The notes under the pieces are model-generated. The model searched no databases and was not told the origin of the DNA. It was given only the letters and a program-made list of their open reading frames with translations. From an uncultured Paracoccaceae bacterium (lineage in GTDB: Bacteria; Pseudomonadota; Alphaproteobacteria; Rhodobacterales; Rhodobacteraceae): a DNA stretch of 7,875 bases. Position numbers and translations under genes: made by a program. The DNA lies in contig CALEZJ010000389.1 of NCBI GenBank assembly GCA_937927885.1, positions 1 through 7,875 of the forward strand, in the 5' to 3' direction. Each line of letters opens with the position of its first letter. The stretch's first letter is position 1. Shown here in pieces: positions 1 to 6,229 of this stretch.

Positions 1-145
1 GTGAACAACTGTCGATCAGCGCCGAGGCTTTGCCGTCGAAGGTTCGAAACAGCACGATCGGCAGATCGCAGATGCGGCGGGCGAGGGGCTTGGTGGAAAC
101 CTCCTCGGACCAGGCAGCGACATACCAGGCATTTCTGATGGACAT
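1..145 (-). CDS. Rieske (2Fe-2S) aromatic oxygenase, large subunit, N-terminal fragment
   Basis: The frame starts at an ATG at 145 and runs off the left edge after 48 codons, so only the N-terminus is visible. It begins MSIRNAWYVAAW, and around residues 18-24 has TKPLARR, followed by PIVLFRTFDG and ALIDSCS. This is the opening of the VanA/phthalate-dioxygenase-like family (typically xxxNAWYVA, then KPLAR, then a C-x-H Rieske ligand pair). Cys47 should be the first iron-sulfur ligand, and the next codon begins with C, which fits the expected His. A strong purine-rich ribosome site (AGGGGGGAGGG) lies just upstream. Such enzymes use electrons from a reductase partner to hydroxylate or O-demethylate aromatic acids. 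The substrate cannot be told from this fragment, and vanillate-type demethylation is only one possibility. The IclR regulator upstream and the AT-rich promoter between them fit an inducible catabolic gene. Confidence 0.85.
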   Translation of the reverse strand, partial: MSIRNAWYVAAWSEEVSTKPLARRICDLPIVLFRTFDGKASALIDSCS

Positions 146-170
146 GGGCCCTCCCCCCTTGCGAATGAGA

Positions 171-230
171 CATAATTATCGATTTAGCGACAGTGCTAGA
201 ATCCATAATTCGCAATATATGATAATCATG
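171..230. promoter_or_regulatory. Candidate operator: repeated CATAATT-like half-sites
   Basis: CATAATTATC at 171-180 and GATAATCATG at 221-230 form an inverted repeat matching at 9 of 10 bases. A third copy of the core, CATAATT, lies at 204-210 in the same direction as the first. The segment 204-221 (CATAATTCGCAATATATG) is itself an imperfect dyad with 12 of 18 symmetric bases. The right-hand sites overlap the -10 region of the oxygenase promoter and the left-hand site lies in the leader. Several IclR-family activators of aromatic catabolism (PcaU, PobR) are described as binding a palindrome plus an extra direct repeat, so the adjacent IclR protein is the natural candidate. Binding itself is inferred. 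Confidence 0.4.
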
Positions 231-249
231 TTCTGTTTTGGTGTGTCAA
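219..249 (-). promoter_or_regulatory. Probable sigma70-type promoter of the Rieske oxygenase gene
   Basis: On the minus strand a perfect TTGACA lies at 249-244. Two -10 candidates follow: GATTAT at 227-222 with a 16-bp spacer, and TATCAT at 224-219 with a 19-bp spacer and five of six consensus bases. The surrounding 161-240 stretch is strikingly AT-rich for this genome. Transcription would start near 210-215, giving a leader of about 65-70 nt before the ATG at 145. The boxes are visible in the sequence. Their use as a promoter is inference. Confidence 0.6.
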
Positions 250-299
250 GGACCTTTCTTTTTCCGCCGATGGCAGGCCGGACGATGCGCAGCCTGTGC

Positions 300-318
300 C
301 ACCCCGCAGAGGCGGGTG
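300..318 (-). other. Small GC-rich hairpin after the IclR gene
   Basis: CCCGC (303-307) and GCGGG (312-316) pair around an AGAG loop, extended by two further pairs across a one-base bulge. It lies about 50 nt past the regulator's stop codon and could help end that transcript. No T-tract follows it on the minus strand, so it is a weak terminator candidate. The rest of 250-370 shows no gene or other clear signal. Confidence 0.25.
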
Positions 319-370
319 CGCAATCCTGACAGGGGGAAATGCAACGTCGGCGGCGCCCGGACCGGAGTGT

Positions 371-1138
371 CTAGCGCGGGCTGTCGGCCAGCCCGCTCAT
401 CGCGTTGAGCGCGAGATTCGCCTCGACGGCCTTGCGCGCCTGGATCAGGCGATCGACGACTGACCGGTGATCCGGGCGGGTATCGGGCAGCACGACGGAG
501 AGGCTCCCCTCGAGGACCTCGCCCTGCCCGAACACCGGGACCGAAAAGCCGCGGATGCCCGGCTCGATGTCGCCGCGGGTGATCGAATACCCCTGGGCGC
601 GAATCTGCCGCAGTTCCGCCCGCAAGGCGTCGGTCATCGACAGCAGGGCGGCACCGTCGCGGTCGGGCGCCGACAGGGCGCGGACCGTGCGCGGCGGAAG
701 GTTCGCCAGGATCACCTTGGACGCCGCGCCGCGGTCCAGAGGCATCGGCTTGCCGCGCTGATACCCCTCGCCGATCTCCAGCGATCCGCTGTGTTCGCGG
801 TGCACGCACATGACCTGATGCCGATAGAGCCGCGCCAGCAGGATCACGGTATCACCGACCTCCTCGGCCAGACGCGCCATCTCGGCCCTTGCGGCGGTGA
901 TGAAGGGATCATGCCGCTGCAACTGGCGGTCCAGCTGGATGATGGCCGGACCCAGCACATAGCGGCCGGGCAGATGCGGGATCAGCAGGCCCGATTTCGT
1001 CAGGCTGCGGAAATACCGATAAGCGGTGCTGACAGGCATCTCCAGCGCCTCGGCCGCGTCCTCGATCGACCATTCCGGGCGGTCACCGGCAAAGAGGCTG
1101 AGCACCCCCAGAACCCGGTCGGATGTGGTCTCGCTCAC
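371..1138 (-). CDS. IclR-family transcriptional regulator
   Basis: A 255-residue protein with the two-domain IclR layout. Residues 6-65 form a winged helix-turn-helix (DRVLGVLSLF, then SIEDAAEALEMPVSTAYRYFRSLTKSGLL and the wing GRYVLG). Residues of about 75-250 form the GAF-like effector domain, with PLDRGAASKVILA in the middle and GYSITRGDIEPGIRGFSVPVF near the end, both typical of the family. I chose the GTG at 1138 because AAGGAG (1153-1148) lies 9 nt upstream and the HTH begins a few residues later, as in relatives. The frame stays open to an ATG at 1225, but those 29 extra residues are unlike any regulator N-terminus and lack a good ribosome site. The next gene downstream is the Rieske oxygenase, so a small aromatic acid or its metabolite is the likely effector. 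Whether it activates or represses is not visible. Confidence 0.9.
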   Translation of the reverse strand: MSETTSDRVLGVLSLFAGDRPEWSIEDAAEALEMPVSTAYRYFRSLTKSGLLIPHLPGRYVLGPAIIQLDRQLQRHDPFITAARAEMARLAEEVGDTVILLARLYRHQVMCVHREHSGSLEIGEGYQRGKPMPLDRGAASKVILANLPPRTVRALSAPDRDGAALLSMTDALRAELRQIRAQGYSITRGDIEPGIRGFSVPVFGQGEVLEGSLSVVLPDTRPDHRSVVDRLIQARKAVEANLALNAMSGLADSPR

Positions 1139-1222
1139 TGGCACTGGCTCCTTGACTCTGTCTGGCGACGCGGGTTGCCCGGCGATGGACCGGGGCGGCC
1201 GATCCGCGCCGCAACCTGTCGC

Positions 1223-1258
1223 CATCCGGTCAGGGGGTCAAGGCCCTGCATCCGGTCA
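1223..1258. repeat. Short direct repeat upstream of the IclR gene
   Basis: CATCCGGTCA occurs at 1223-1232 and again at 1249-1258, 26 bp apart, both followed by G-rich AGGGG-like sequence. On the minus strand this places repeated TGACCGGATG about 85-120 bp upstream of the regulator's start codon. It could be an autoregulatory site or simply low-complexity GC-rich leader. No convincing -10 box for the regulator was found in 1139-1339. Confidence 0.25.
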
Positions 1259-1339
1259 AGGGGCGCGCAAGGCCCCGGTGGCGCCTTTGAGGGCCCGGTG
1301 ACAAGGGGCGGGGTCAGGGGACGAGGGGCGAGGTTCTGA

Positions 1340-1396
1340 CCTGGCACCCAGGAGCATTGGCGCGCGCCCTCGCGTTTCGGGGCGCGCGCCAATGCT
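1340..1396 (-). terminator. Tandem hairpins after the aldolase gene
   Basis: The arms AGCATTGGCGCGCGCCC (1353-1369) and its exact complement (1380-1396) form a perfect 17-bp stem with a 10-nt loop, starting 18 nt past the aldolase stop codon. A second small stem, CCTGG (1340-1344) with CCAGG (1348-1352) and a 3-nt loop, abuts it. There is no T-run after either hairpin on the minus strand. The pair is therefore either an atypical terminator or a stem that protects the mRNA 3' end. Confidence 0.6.
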
Positions 1397-1414
1397 GGCG
1401 GAAACCCTGTCGGC

Positions 1415-2344
1415 TCAGGCCTTGCCGCGATAGATGTCGACCAGTTTGCCCAGCATCTCCAGCGCATCCTCGCGCGAGCGCTGGAAGCTGTTGCGGCCGA
1501 TGATGCTGCCGTTGCCGCCGCCGTCGCGGATCGCGCGGGCGTCGTCGAAGACCGCATCCGTGCCCTTGGCCGCGCCGCCCGAAAACACGATGATCCGCCG
1601 CCCGTTGAAACTGGCCTGCACGCAATGCCTGACCCGCGCGGTCAGCGTCGAAATGTCGATGTGCTGCTTTTCATAGACCTTCTTCGCCTCGCCCTGCATC
1701 AGGTGGTCGGTCGAGAGCTTGATCTTGATGATATGGGCGCCCAGAAGCGCCGCGATATGGGCGGCATAGGCGGCCACGTCCACGGCCGTCTCGCCGTCCT
1801 TGGTGATCGCCTCGCCGCGCGGATAGGACCAGATCACCGTGGCAATGCCCTTGGCGGCGGCCTCGCGGCGCATCTCGACGATCTCCTCGAACATGTCCAG
1901 AGCCATGTCCGACCCCGGATAGATGGTGAAGCCGATCGCCGCGCAGCCCAGCCGCAGCGCGTCATCGACCGAGGCCGTCACCGCCTGGTTTTTGCCCGCA
2001 CCGTCCGACATCAGGCTGTTGGCGCTGTTGACCTTCAGGATCGTGGGGATCTGCCCGGCAAAGGTGTCGGCGCCCGCCTCCAGCGGCCCCAGCGGGGCGG
2101 CATAGGCGGAAAGCCCGGCGTCGATCGCCAGTTGGTAATGGTAATGCGGGTCATAGCCCGCCGGGTTGGGCGCAAAGCTGCGCGCCGGGCCGTGTTCGAA
2201 CCCCTGATCGACGGGCAGGATGATCATCTTGCCGGTGCCGCCCAGCTTGCCCTCCATCAGCATGCGGCACAGGTTTGCCTTCACGCCGGGGGTCTCGCCC
2301 TCGTAATTGGCCAGAATTCGCTGGACGGTCTTGGTCGCGCGCAT
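1415..2344 (-). CDS. fbaB: Class I (Schiff-base) fructose-1,6-bisphosphate aldolase
   Basis: A 309-residue cytoplasmic enzyme of the DhnA/FbaB group of metal-independent aldolases, which split fructose-1,6-bisphosphate into dihydroxyacetone phosphate and glyceraldehyde-3-phosphate, or condense them in gluconeogenesis and carbon fixation. The TIM barrel carries the expected active-site landmarks: LPVDQGFEHG at residues 43-52 (Asp46), IWSYPRGE at 171-178 (Trp172, Tyr174, Arg176), the Schiff-base region IIKIKLST at 205-212 (Lys207 or Lys209), and the phosphate-binding strands FSGGAAKG at 254-261 and GGGNGSIIGRNSF at 275-287. The start is supported by AGGAG six nt upstream. Length and sequence match Rhodobacteraceae class I aldolases as I remember them. 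It is transcribed alone, with hairpins on both sides and no functional tie to its neighbours. Confidence 0.95.
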   Translation of the reverse strand: MRATKTVQRILANYEGETPGVKANLCRMLMEGKLGGTGKMIILPVDQGFEHGPARSFAPNPAGYDPHYHYQLAIDAGLSAYAAPLGPLEAGADTFAGQIPTILKVNSANSLMSDGAGKNQAVTASVDDALRLGCAAIGFTIYPGSDMALDMFEEIVEMRREAAAKGIATVIWSYPRGEAITKDGETAVDVAAYAAHIAALLGAHIIKIKLSTDHLMQGEAKKVYEKQHIDISTLTARVRHCVQASFNGRRIIVFSGGAAKGTDAVFDDARAIRDGGGNGSIIGRNSFQRSREDALEMLGKLVDIYRGKA

Positions 2345-2374
2345 GGGCGTCTCCTATGGGTTGAACTGCCCACA

Positions 2375-2403
2375 GGGATACGCGAGCCTTGGTGGCGCGA
2401 CAA
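2375..2403 (-). promoter_or_regulatory. Weak candidate promoter for the aldolase gene
   Basis: On the minus strand TTGTCG (2403-2398) and TATCCC (2380-2375) are separated by exactly 17 bp. They match four and three of the six consensus bases. The gene needs a promoter between the hairpins at 2458-2559 and its start at 2344, and this is the best pair I found. The match is poor enough that the true promoter may lie elsewhere in 2345-2457. Confidence 0.25.
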
Positions 2404-2445
2404 TGGCGACGCGCAACCGTTAGCGCACACACCACCACTTTCCCG

Positions 2446-2475
2446 CTTCATCTTGCGAAAAATGATCGGCGGAGG
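2446..2475 (-). repeat. Intergenic T-tract element, copy 1
   Basis: CTTCATCTTGCGAAAAATGA followed by CGGCGGAGG closely matches the element at 7835-7866: CTTCAT, then a TGC(C)GAAAA core, then a CGG...GGAGG tail. Both copies lie in the same orientation between minus-strand genes. Similar hairpin-plus-T-tract tails are, from memory, common between genes in Rhodobacteraceae. That frequency is recollection, not something shown here. Confidence 0.5.
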
Positions 2476-2559
2476 TCCGGAGGGGGCCTGCCCCCTCCGG
2501 GCGGGTGCGGGTGGCAACCCGCGGCGCTGCGAGGGGGCTCGATGCCCCCGAGCAGCGCC
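2458..2559 (-). terminator. Triple-hairpin terminator of the carboxylase/dehydrogenase operon
   Basis: Three stems follow the dehydrogenase stop codon. The first starts one nt after the stop and has 16-nt arms at 2559-2544 and 2538-2523, pairing except for a 2-bp internal mismatch, with a 5-nt loop. The second is GCGGGT/ACCCGC at 2522-2507 with a 4-nt loop. The third is an 11-bp stem, CCGGAGGGGGC with its complement, at 2500-2477 with almost no loop. About 14 nt beyond the third stem is TTTTT at 2462-2458. This is a strong end point separating the operon from the aldolase gene. Confidence 0.75.
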
Positions 2560-2560
2560 C

Positions 2561-3748
2561 CTATTCCAGCCGCAGACCGCGCTCGCGGAACAATTCCTCG
2601 GCGATGATCAGCTTGCGCACCTCGGTCGTGCCGCCCCCAAGACTGGCAATCCGCGCGTTGCGATAATGGCGGTTCACCTCGGTCTCCCAGATGAAGCCCG
2701 ATCCGCCGTGGATCTGCACCGCCATGTCGGTCACCCGCGCGATCATCTCGGCGCCCATCAGCACCGATCCGGCGCACAGCCGGTGGATCGTGCCGCGCCC
2801 GCCTTCGCCGCGCGCCAGCGCGTCGCAGGCGGCGAGCGCGTGGAACGCATAAAGCCGCGCCGCGTCGATCAGGGTGGCCATCTCGGCCAGCATGGACTGG
2901 ATCATCTGGAACGACCCGATGGGTCGGCCGAACTGCCGCCGCGTCGCCGCGTAGTCCAGCGACAGGTCCAGACAGCGCTGGGCCGCCCCGATATAGGGCA
3001 GCGCCAGAAAGGCCCGTTCGATGTCGAGGCCGGACATCACCACCCCGACCCCGCCGTTTTCCACCCCCAGCAGGTTCGCGGCCGGCACCCGAACCTCGTC
3101 AAAGACCAGCTCCCCCGTCGGGCAGCCGCGCCAGCCCATCTTGGTCAGCGTCTGCGCGACGGAAAACCCCGGTGTTCCGGTCTCGACCAGAAAGGCGGAA
3201 ATCCCCTTTGGTCCCCGGTCCGGCGCGGTCTTGGCATAGGTCAGCACCAGATCCGCCACCGGGCCGTTCGAGATGAACATCTTTCGGCCCGTCAGCACAT
3301 AGTCATCCCCGTCGCGCACCGCCTTCAGCGCCATCGAGCCCAGCGCGTCCGATCCCGCCCCGGGTTCGGTCAGCCCCAGCGCGCCCACCTTGCGCCCGGC
3401 GATCAGGTCGGGGGCGAAGCGCGCGATCTGGTCGGGCGTGCCGTTGCGCAACAGGTTGTTCAGGCACAGGTTTTCATGCGGTCCCCAGATGAAGGCCGCG
3501 TTGGTGTTCCAATAGCCGAAGGCCATCGCCACCAGCCCGGCGGAAAACAGGTCCATCCCCGCCCCGCCCAGGTCGACCGGCGCCGTCAGCCCGCAATAGC
3601 CATCCGCGCCCAGCCGGGCCATCAGGTGGTCGGGGTACCAATCCTCGTCATCCATCCGCGCCAGCAGCGAGTGGAGCACCTCGCGGCCATAGCGAAAGGC
3701 GGTGTCGTGGAGGGCCTGCTGCGCGTCGGTCAGGGCGAATTGGGTCAT
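2561..3748 (-). CDS. Acyl-CoA dehydrogenase, isovaleryl-CoA dehydrogenase-like
   Basis: A 395-residue FAD enzyme, full length for the family, that would introduce a 2,3-double bond into an acyl-CoA and pass electrons to ETF. The all-helical N-domain spans about 1-120. The FAD/substrate signature LTEPGAGSD (126-134) and the strand KMFISNG (156-162) open the beta domain. The C-terminal helices carry RRQFGRPIGSFQMIQ (270-284) and QIHGGSGF (345-352). The catalytic base appears to be Glu244 in SGLDIER, as in isovaleryl-CoA dehydrogenase. The usual loop Glu of medium-chain enzymes is replaced by glycine (Gly372 in LGGGTTEV). This suggests a branched-chain substrate. ATG 3748 is one nt after the GST stop codon, with GGAG six nt upstream. 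It is the last gene of the operon, so its product is a plausible substrate for the carboxylase encoded upstream. The exact acyl group is unknown. Confidence 0.92.
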   Translation of the reverse strand: MTQFALTDAQQALHDTAFRYGREVLHSLLARMDDEDWYPDHLMARLGADGYCGLTAPVDLGGAGMDLFSAGLVAMAFGYWNTNAAFIWGPHENLCLNNLLRNGTPDQIARFAPDLIAGRKVGALGLTEPGAGSDALGSMALKAVRDGDDYVLTGRKMFISNGPVADLVLTYAKTAPDRGPKGISAFLVETGTPGFSVAQTLTKMGWRGCPTGELVFDEVRVPAANLLGVENGGVGVVMSGLDIERAFLALPYIGAAQRCLDLSLDYAATRRQFGRPIGSFQMIQSMLAEMATLIDAARLYAFHALAACDALARGEGGRGTIHRLCAGSVLMGAEMIARVTDMAVQIHGGSGFIWETEVNRHYRNARIASLGGGTTEVRKLIIAEELFRERGLRLE

Positions 3749-3749
3749 G

Positions 3750-4376
3750 TCACACTCCGGGCAGGGGGGCGCCCTGCGCGTTGGCGCGCTGGAACGCCGG
3801 GCGGGCGGTCAGCCGGTCCAGCCAGGCGCGGGTCTGCGGTTTCAGATGCGCGCCCAGCCCGATGACGTCCGCCAGATAGAGCGCATAGCCCACCGCCACA
3901 TCGGCGGCGGTGAAGCGTCCGGCGCAGAGGTAGTCCGCGCCTTCAAGCCGGGTGTTCACCAGTTTGAGGCGGGCAAAGAACCATTGGGTGTAATCCTCGA
4001 CCACCTGCGGCTGGCGGCGGTCCCGCTGTTCGAACCGGCCATAGCGCAGAACCAGCGTCTGCGGGAAGGTCAGCGTGGCATCGGCGTGATGGAGCCAGTT
4101 GAGCCAGTCGCCATACTCGGCCTCGTCCGGCGCCAGGGCGAGATCGCCGCCGTGGCGGGTGGCCAGATACTGGGTGATGGCGCAGGATTCGGTCATGCGG
4201 GTCTGGCCGTCGATGAGGTAAGGCACGGTGCCGAGCACGTTCACGCCCAGAAAGGACGGGTCCGACAGGCGGGGCGGAAAGGTCATCAGGTGCAACCGGT
4301 AGGGCAGCCCGATTTCCTCGAGCATCCACAGCGCCCGAAGGCTGCGCGAATCCTTGCAATGCCACAGTTCGATCAT
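3750..4376 (-). CDS. Glutathione S-transferase-like protein
   Basis: A 208-residue soluble protein with the canonical GST layout. The thioredoxin-fold domain covers about 1-75 and starts MIELWHCKDSRSLRALWMLEE, where Ser10 or Ser12 could be the activating residue. GTVPYL (49-54) carries the cis-proline, and ESCAITQYLA (64-73) is the glutathione gamma-glutamyl binding strand and helix. The all-helical domain follows from about 85, with the N-capping box FTAADVAVGYAL (155-166). The start overlaps the biotin carboxylase stop as ATGA, and a GGGAGAGG ribosome site lies inside that gene. Its position between carboxylase and dehydrogenase implies co-expression. It might detoxify a reactive unsaturated thioester or act on a glutathione adduct, but the sequence does not show which. 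Maleylacetoacetate-isomerase-type activity is not supported, since the usual SSxS motif is absent. Confidence 0.88.
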   Translation of the reverse strand: MIELWHCKDSRSLRALWMLEEIGLPYRLHLMTFPPRLSDPSFLGVNVLGTVPYLIDGQTRMTESCAITQYLATRHGGDLALAPDEAEYGDWLNWLHHADATLTFPQTLVLRYGRFEQRDRRQPQVVEDYTQWFFARLKLVNTRLEGADYLCAGRFTAADVAVGYALYLADVIGLGAHLKPQTRAWLDRLTARPAFQRANAQGAPLPGV

Positions 4377-6229
4377 TCCGCCTCTCCCTCGATCTCGAAC
4401 AGGACCTGCCGCGCGCGCACCTGCGCGCCCATCGCCGCCCCGACATGGGTGATGCGCCCGGCAATCGGCGCGCGCAGCGGGTGTTCCATCTTCATCGCCT
4501 CGATCACCGCCAGCACCTGCCCTGCCGCCACCATGGCGCCCGGCGCGGCCAGAAGGCTGACGATCCCCCCCGCCATCGGCGCCAGCACGCGCCCGTCGCT
4601 GGAGGCCGCGCGCGGGTCGGGCGGCGAAAGGGTGGTGTCGGTCAGGATCAGGTCGCCCAGATGCAGCGTGTCGCCCGCGCGCGCGCAGGGGATGCGCCGC
4701 CGCACGCCGTTGATGCGCGCGACGGCATGGAAGGGGTCGAGCGTTTCCAGCGTCACGCTTTGCCCGTCCGCCAGGTCTGCCGTCGTCCCGGACAGGGTCA
4801 GCGTCACGCTTGCCACCCCGTGCCCGGTGTCGAACCGCCGGGTCAGCACCGGGGCGGGGCCGGTCGCAAAGCCAAAGCGCGGCCCCGGCCCGCCCGCAAG
4901 GACCAGCACCGCCAGCGCCAGAAGCGCGGGGTCGGGCGGTTGCGGGGTCAGGCTGGAGTCGCCCGCGAAGTCGCGGGTCAGAAAGGCGGTCGTCGGCCCC
5001 AGGGCAAAGGCCGGATGCGCCAGCACGCGGGCCAGAAACCCCAGGTTCGTCCGCAGGCCCATGAGTTCCACCTGCCCCAGCCCGGCGATCAGCCGCCGCC
5101 GCGCCGCGTCGCGCGTGTCGCCCCGGGCGATCAGCTTTGCCAGCATCGGGTCAAAGGAGCCGCCCTGTTCGTCGCACTCGGCCAGCGCGTGATCGCAGCG
5201 CAGCCCGTCGGGCGGGGCCCAGCGCAGCACGCGCCCGGCCTGCGGCAGAAAGCCCTGCGCCGGGTCCTCGGCGCAGATCCGCACCTCGATCGCGTGGCCG
5301 TGCAGCGCGATCTGATCCTGCCGGAGGGGCAGCGCCTCGCCGCGCGCCACCCTTATCTGCCATTCCACCAGATCGAGGCCGGTCACCGCCTCGGTCACCG
5401 GATGTTCGACCTGCAGGCGGGTGTTCATTTCGAGAAACCAGAAGTCCCCGTCCTGAAGAAGAAATTCCACCGTCCCGGCGCCGACATAGCCCTGTGCCAG
5501 CGCCACCGCCGCCGCCCCCAGACGCGCGCGCAAATCCGCGTCCACGGCGGGAGAGGGGGCTTCCTCGACCAGCTTCTGGTGGCGGCGCTGGACGGAACAA
5601 TCCCGCTCGCCCAGATGCACCAGATTGCCGTGGGTGTCGCCAAAGACCTGCACCTCGATGTGCCGGGGGTCCAGAAGCGCGCGTTCGACGATCAGGGCCC
5701 CGTCGCCAAAGGATTTTTCCGCCTCGGATGTCGCGCGCGCCAGCGCCTCGGGCAATTGGGCCATATCGGTGACCAGCCGCATCCCCTTGCCGCCGCCGCC
5801 CATGACCGCCTTGACCATCAGCGGCACGCCCAGCGCCGCAGCCTGATCGGGCGCGCCGCCCGGCAGCACCGGAACGTCCGCCGCCAGCGCCGCCGCCTTG
5901 GCCCGGGCCTTGTCGCCCATCAAGGCAATCGAGGCTGGCGAAGGACCGATCCAGACCATCCCCGCGTCCTGCACCGCCTGCGCGAAAGCGGCGTTCTCGG
6001 CCAGAAAGCCATAGCCCGGATGGACCATCGTGGCCCCCAGGCGCAGCGCCGCCGCGACGATCGCGGGACCGTCCAGATACGAGGGCACCCGCGCCGCCGC
6101 ATCCGCCGCCCGCACATGCGCGGCCCCGGCATCGGCATCGGCATGCACCACGGCCACGCGATAGCCCATCGACCGCGCGGTGCGCATCACGCGCAGGGCA
6201 ATTTCCCCCCGGTTGGCAATCAGGATCAT
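4373..6229 (-). CDS. Acyl-CoA carboxylase alpha subunit (biotin carboxylase plus biotin carrier domain)
   Basis: A 618-residue biotin-dependent subunit that carboxylates biotin with ATP and bicarbonate and delivers it to the carboxyltransferase. The biotin carboxylase core covers about 1-430: the N-lobe MILIANRGEIALRVMRTA, the ATP-grasp glycine loop GGGGKGM (144-150), ERDCSVQRRHQK (208-219), EMNTRLQVEHPVTE (267-280) and FDPMLAKLI (359-367). A less conserved linker or BT-like domain fills about 430-540. The C-terminal carrier domain (about 547-615) contains EAMKM (577-581), with Lys580 as the biotin attachment site. All catalytic landmarks are present. It is somewhat shorter than typical methylcrotonyl-CoA carboxylase alpha subunits (about 650-670), mainly in the linker that contacts the beta subunit. 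The start overlaps the CT stop codon as ATGA, so the two subunits are probably made together. Substrate choice is set by the CT partner. Confidence 0.94.
   Translation of the reverse strand: MILIANRGEIALRVMRTARSMGYRVAVVHADADAGAAHVRAADAAARVPSYLDGPAIVAAALRLGATMVHPGYGFLAENAAFAQAVQDAGMVWIGPSPASIALMGDKARAKAAALAADVPVLPGGAPDQAAALGVPLMVKAVMGGGGKGMRLVTDMAQLPEALARATSEAEKSFGDGALIVERALLDPRHIEVQVFGDTHGNLVHLGERDCSVQRRHQKLVEEAPSPAVDADLRARLGAAAVALAQGYVGAGTVEFLLQDGDFWFLEMNTRLQVEHPVTEAVTGLDLVEWQIRVARGEALPLRQDQIALHGHAIEVRICAEDPAQGFLPQAGRVLRWAPPDGLRCDHALAECDEQGGSFDPMLAKLIARGDTRDAARRRLIAGLGQVELMGLRTNLGFLARVLAHPAFALGPTTAFLTRDFAGDSSLTPQPPDPALLALAVLVLAGGPGPRFGFATGPAPVLTRRFDTGHGVASVTLTLSGTTADLADGQSVTLETLDPFHAVARINGVRRRIPCARAGDTLHLGDLILTDTTLSPPDPRAASSDGRVLAPMAGGIVSLLAAPGAMVAAGQVLAVIEAMKMEHPLRAPIAGRITHVGAAMGAQVRARQVLFEIEGEAE

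Noticed and set aside
30..329. A 99-codon plus-strand frame across the left promoter region
   Set aside because: It runs antisense through the Rieske oxygenase start and then through AT-rich regulatory DNA. The protein is unrecognisable and the oxygenase reading on the other strand is convincing.
1139..1225. N-terminal extension of the IclR protein to an upstream ATG
   Set aside because: The 29 extra residues are low-complexity and unlike family N-termini. A good AAGGAG site serves the GTG at 1138 instead.
1625..3865. A 746-codon open frame on the plus strand
   Set aside because: It lies opposite the aldolase and acyl-CoA dehydrogenase genes, which are unmistakable. Its translation is rich in Arg, His, Gly and Gln with no recognisable domain, as expected for an antisense shadow in high-GC DNA.
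3702..5192. A 496-codon plus-strand frame
   Set aside because: It lies opposite the GST and biotin carboxylase genes and has no domain or ribosome-site support.
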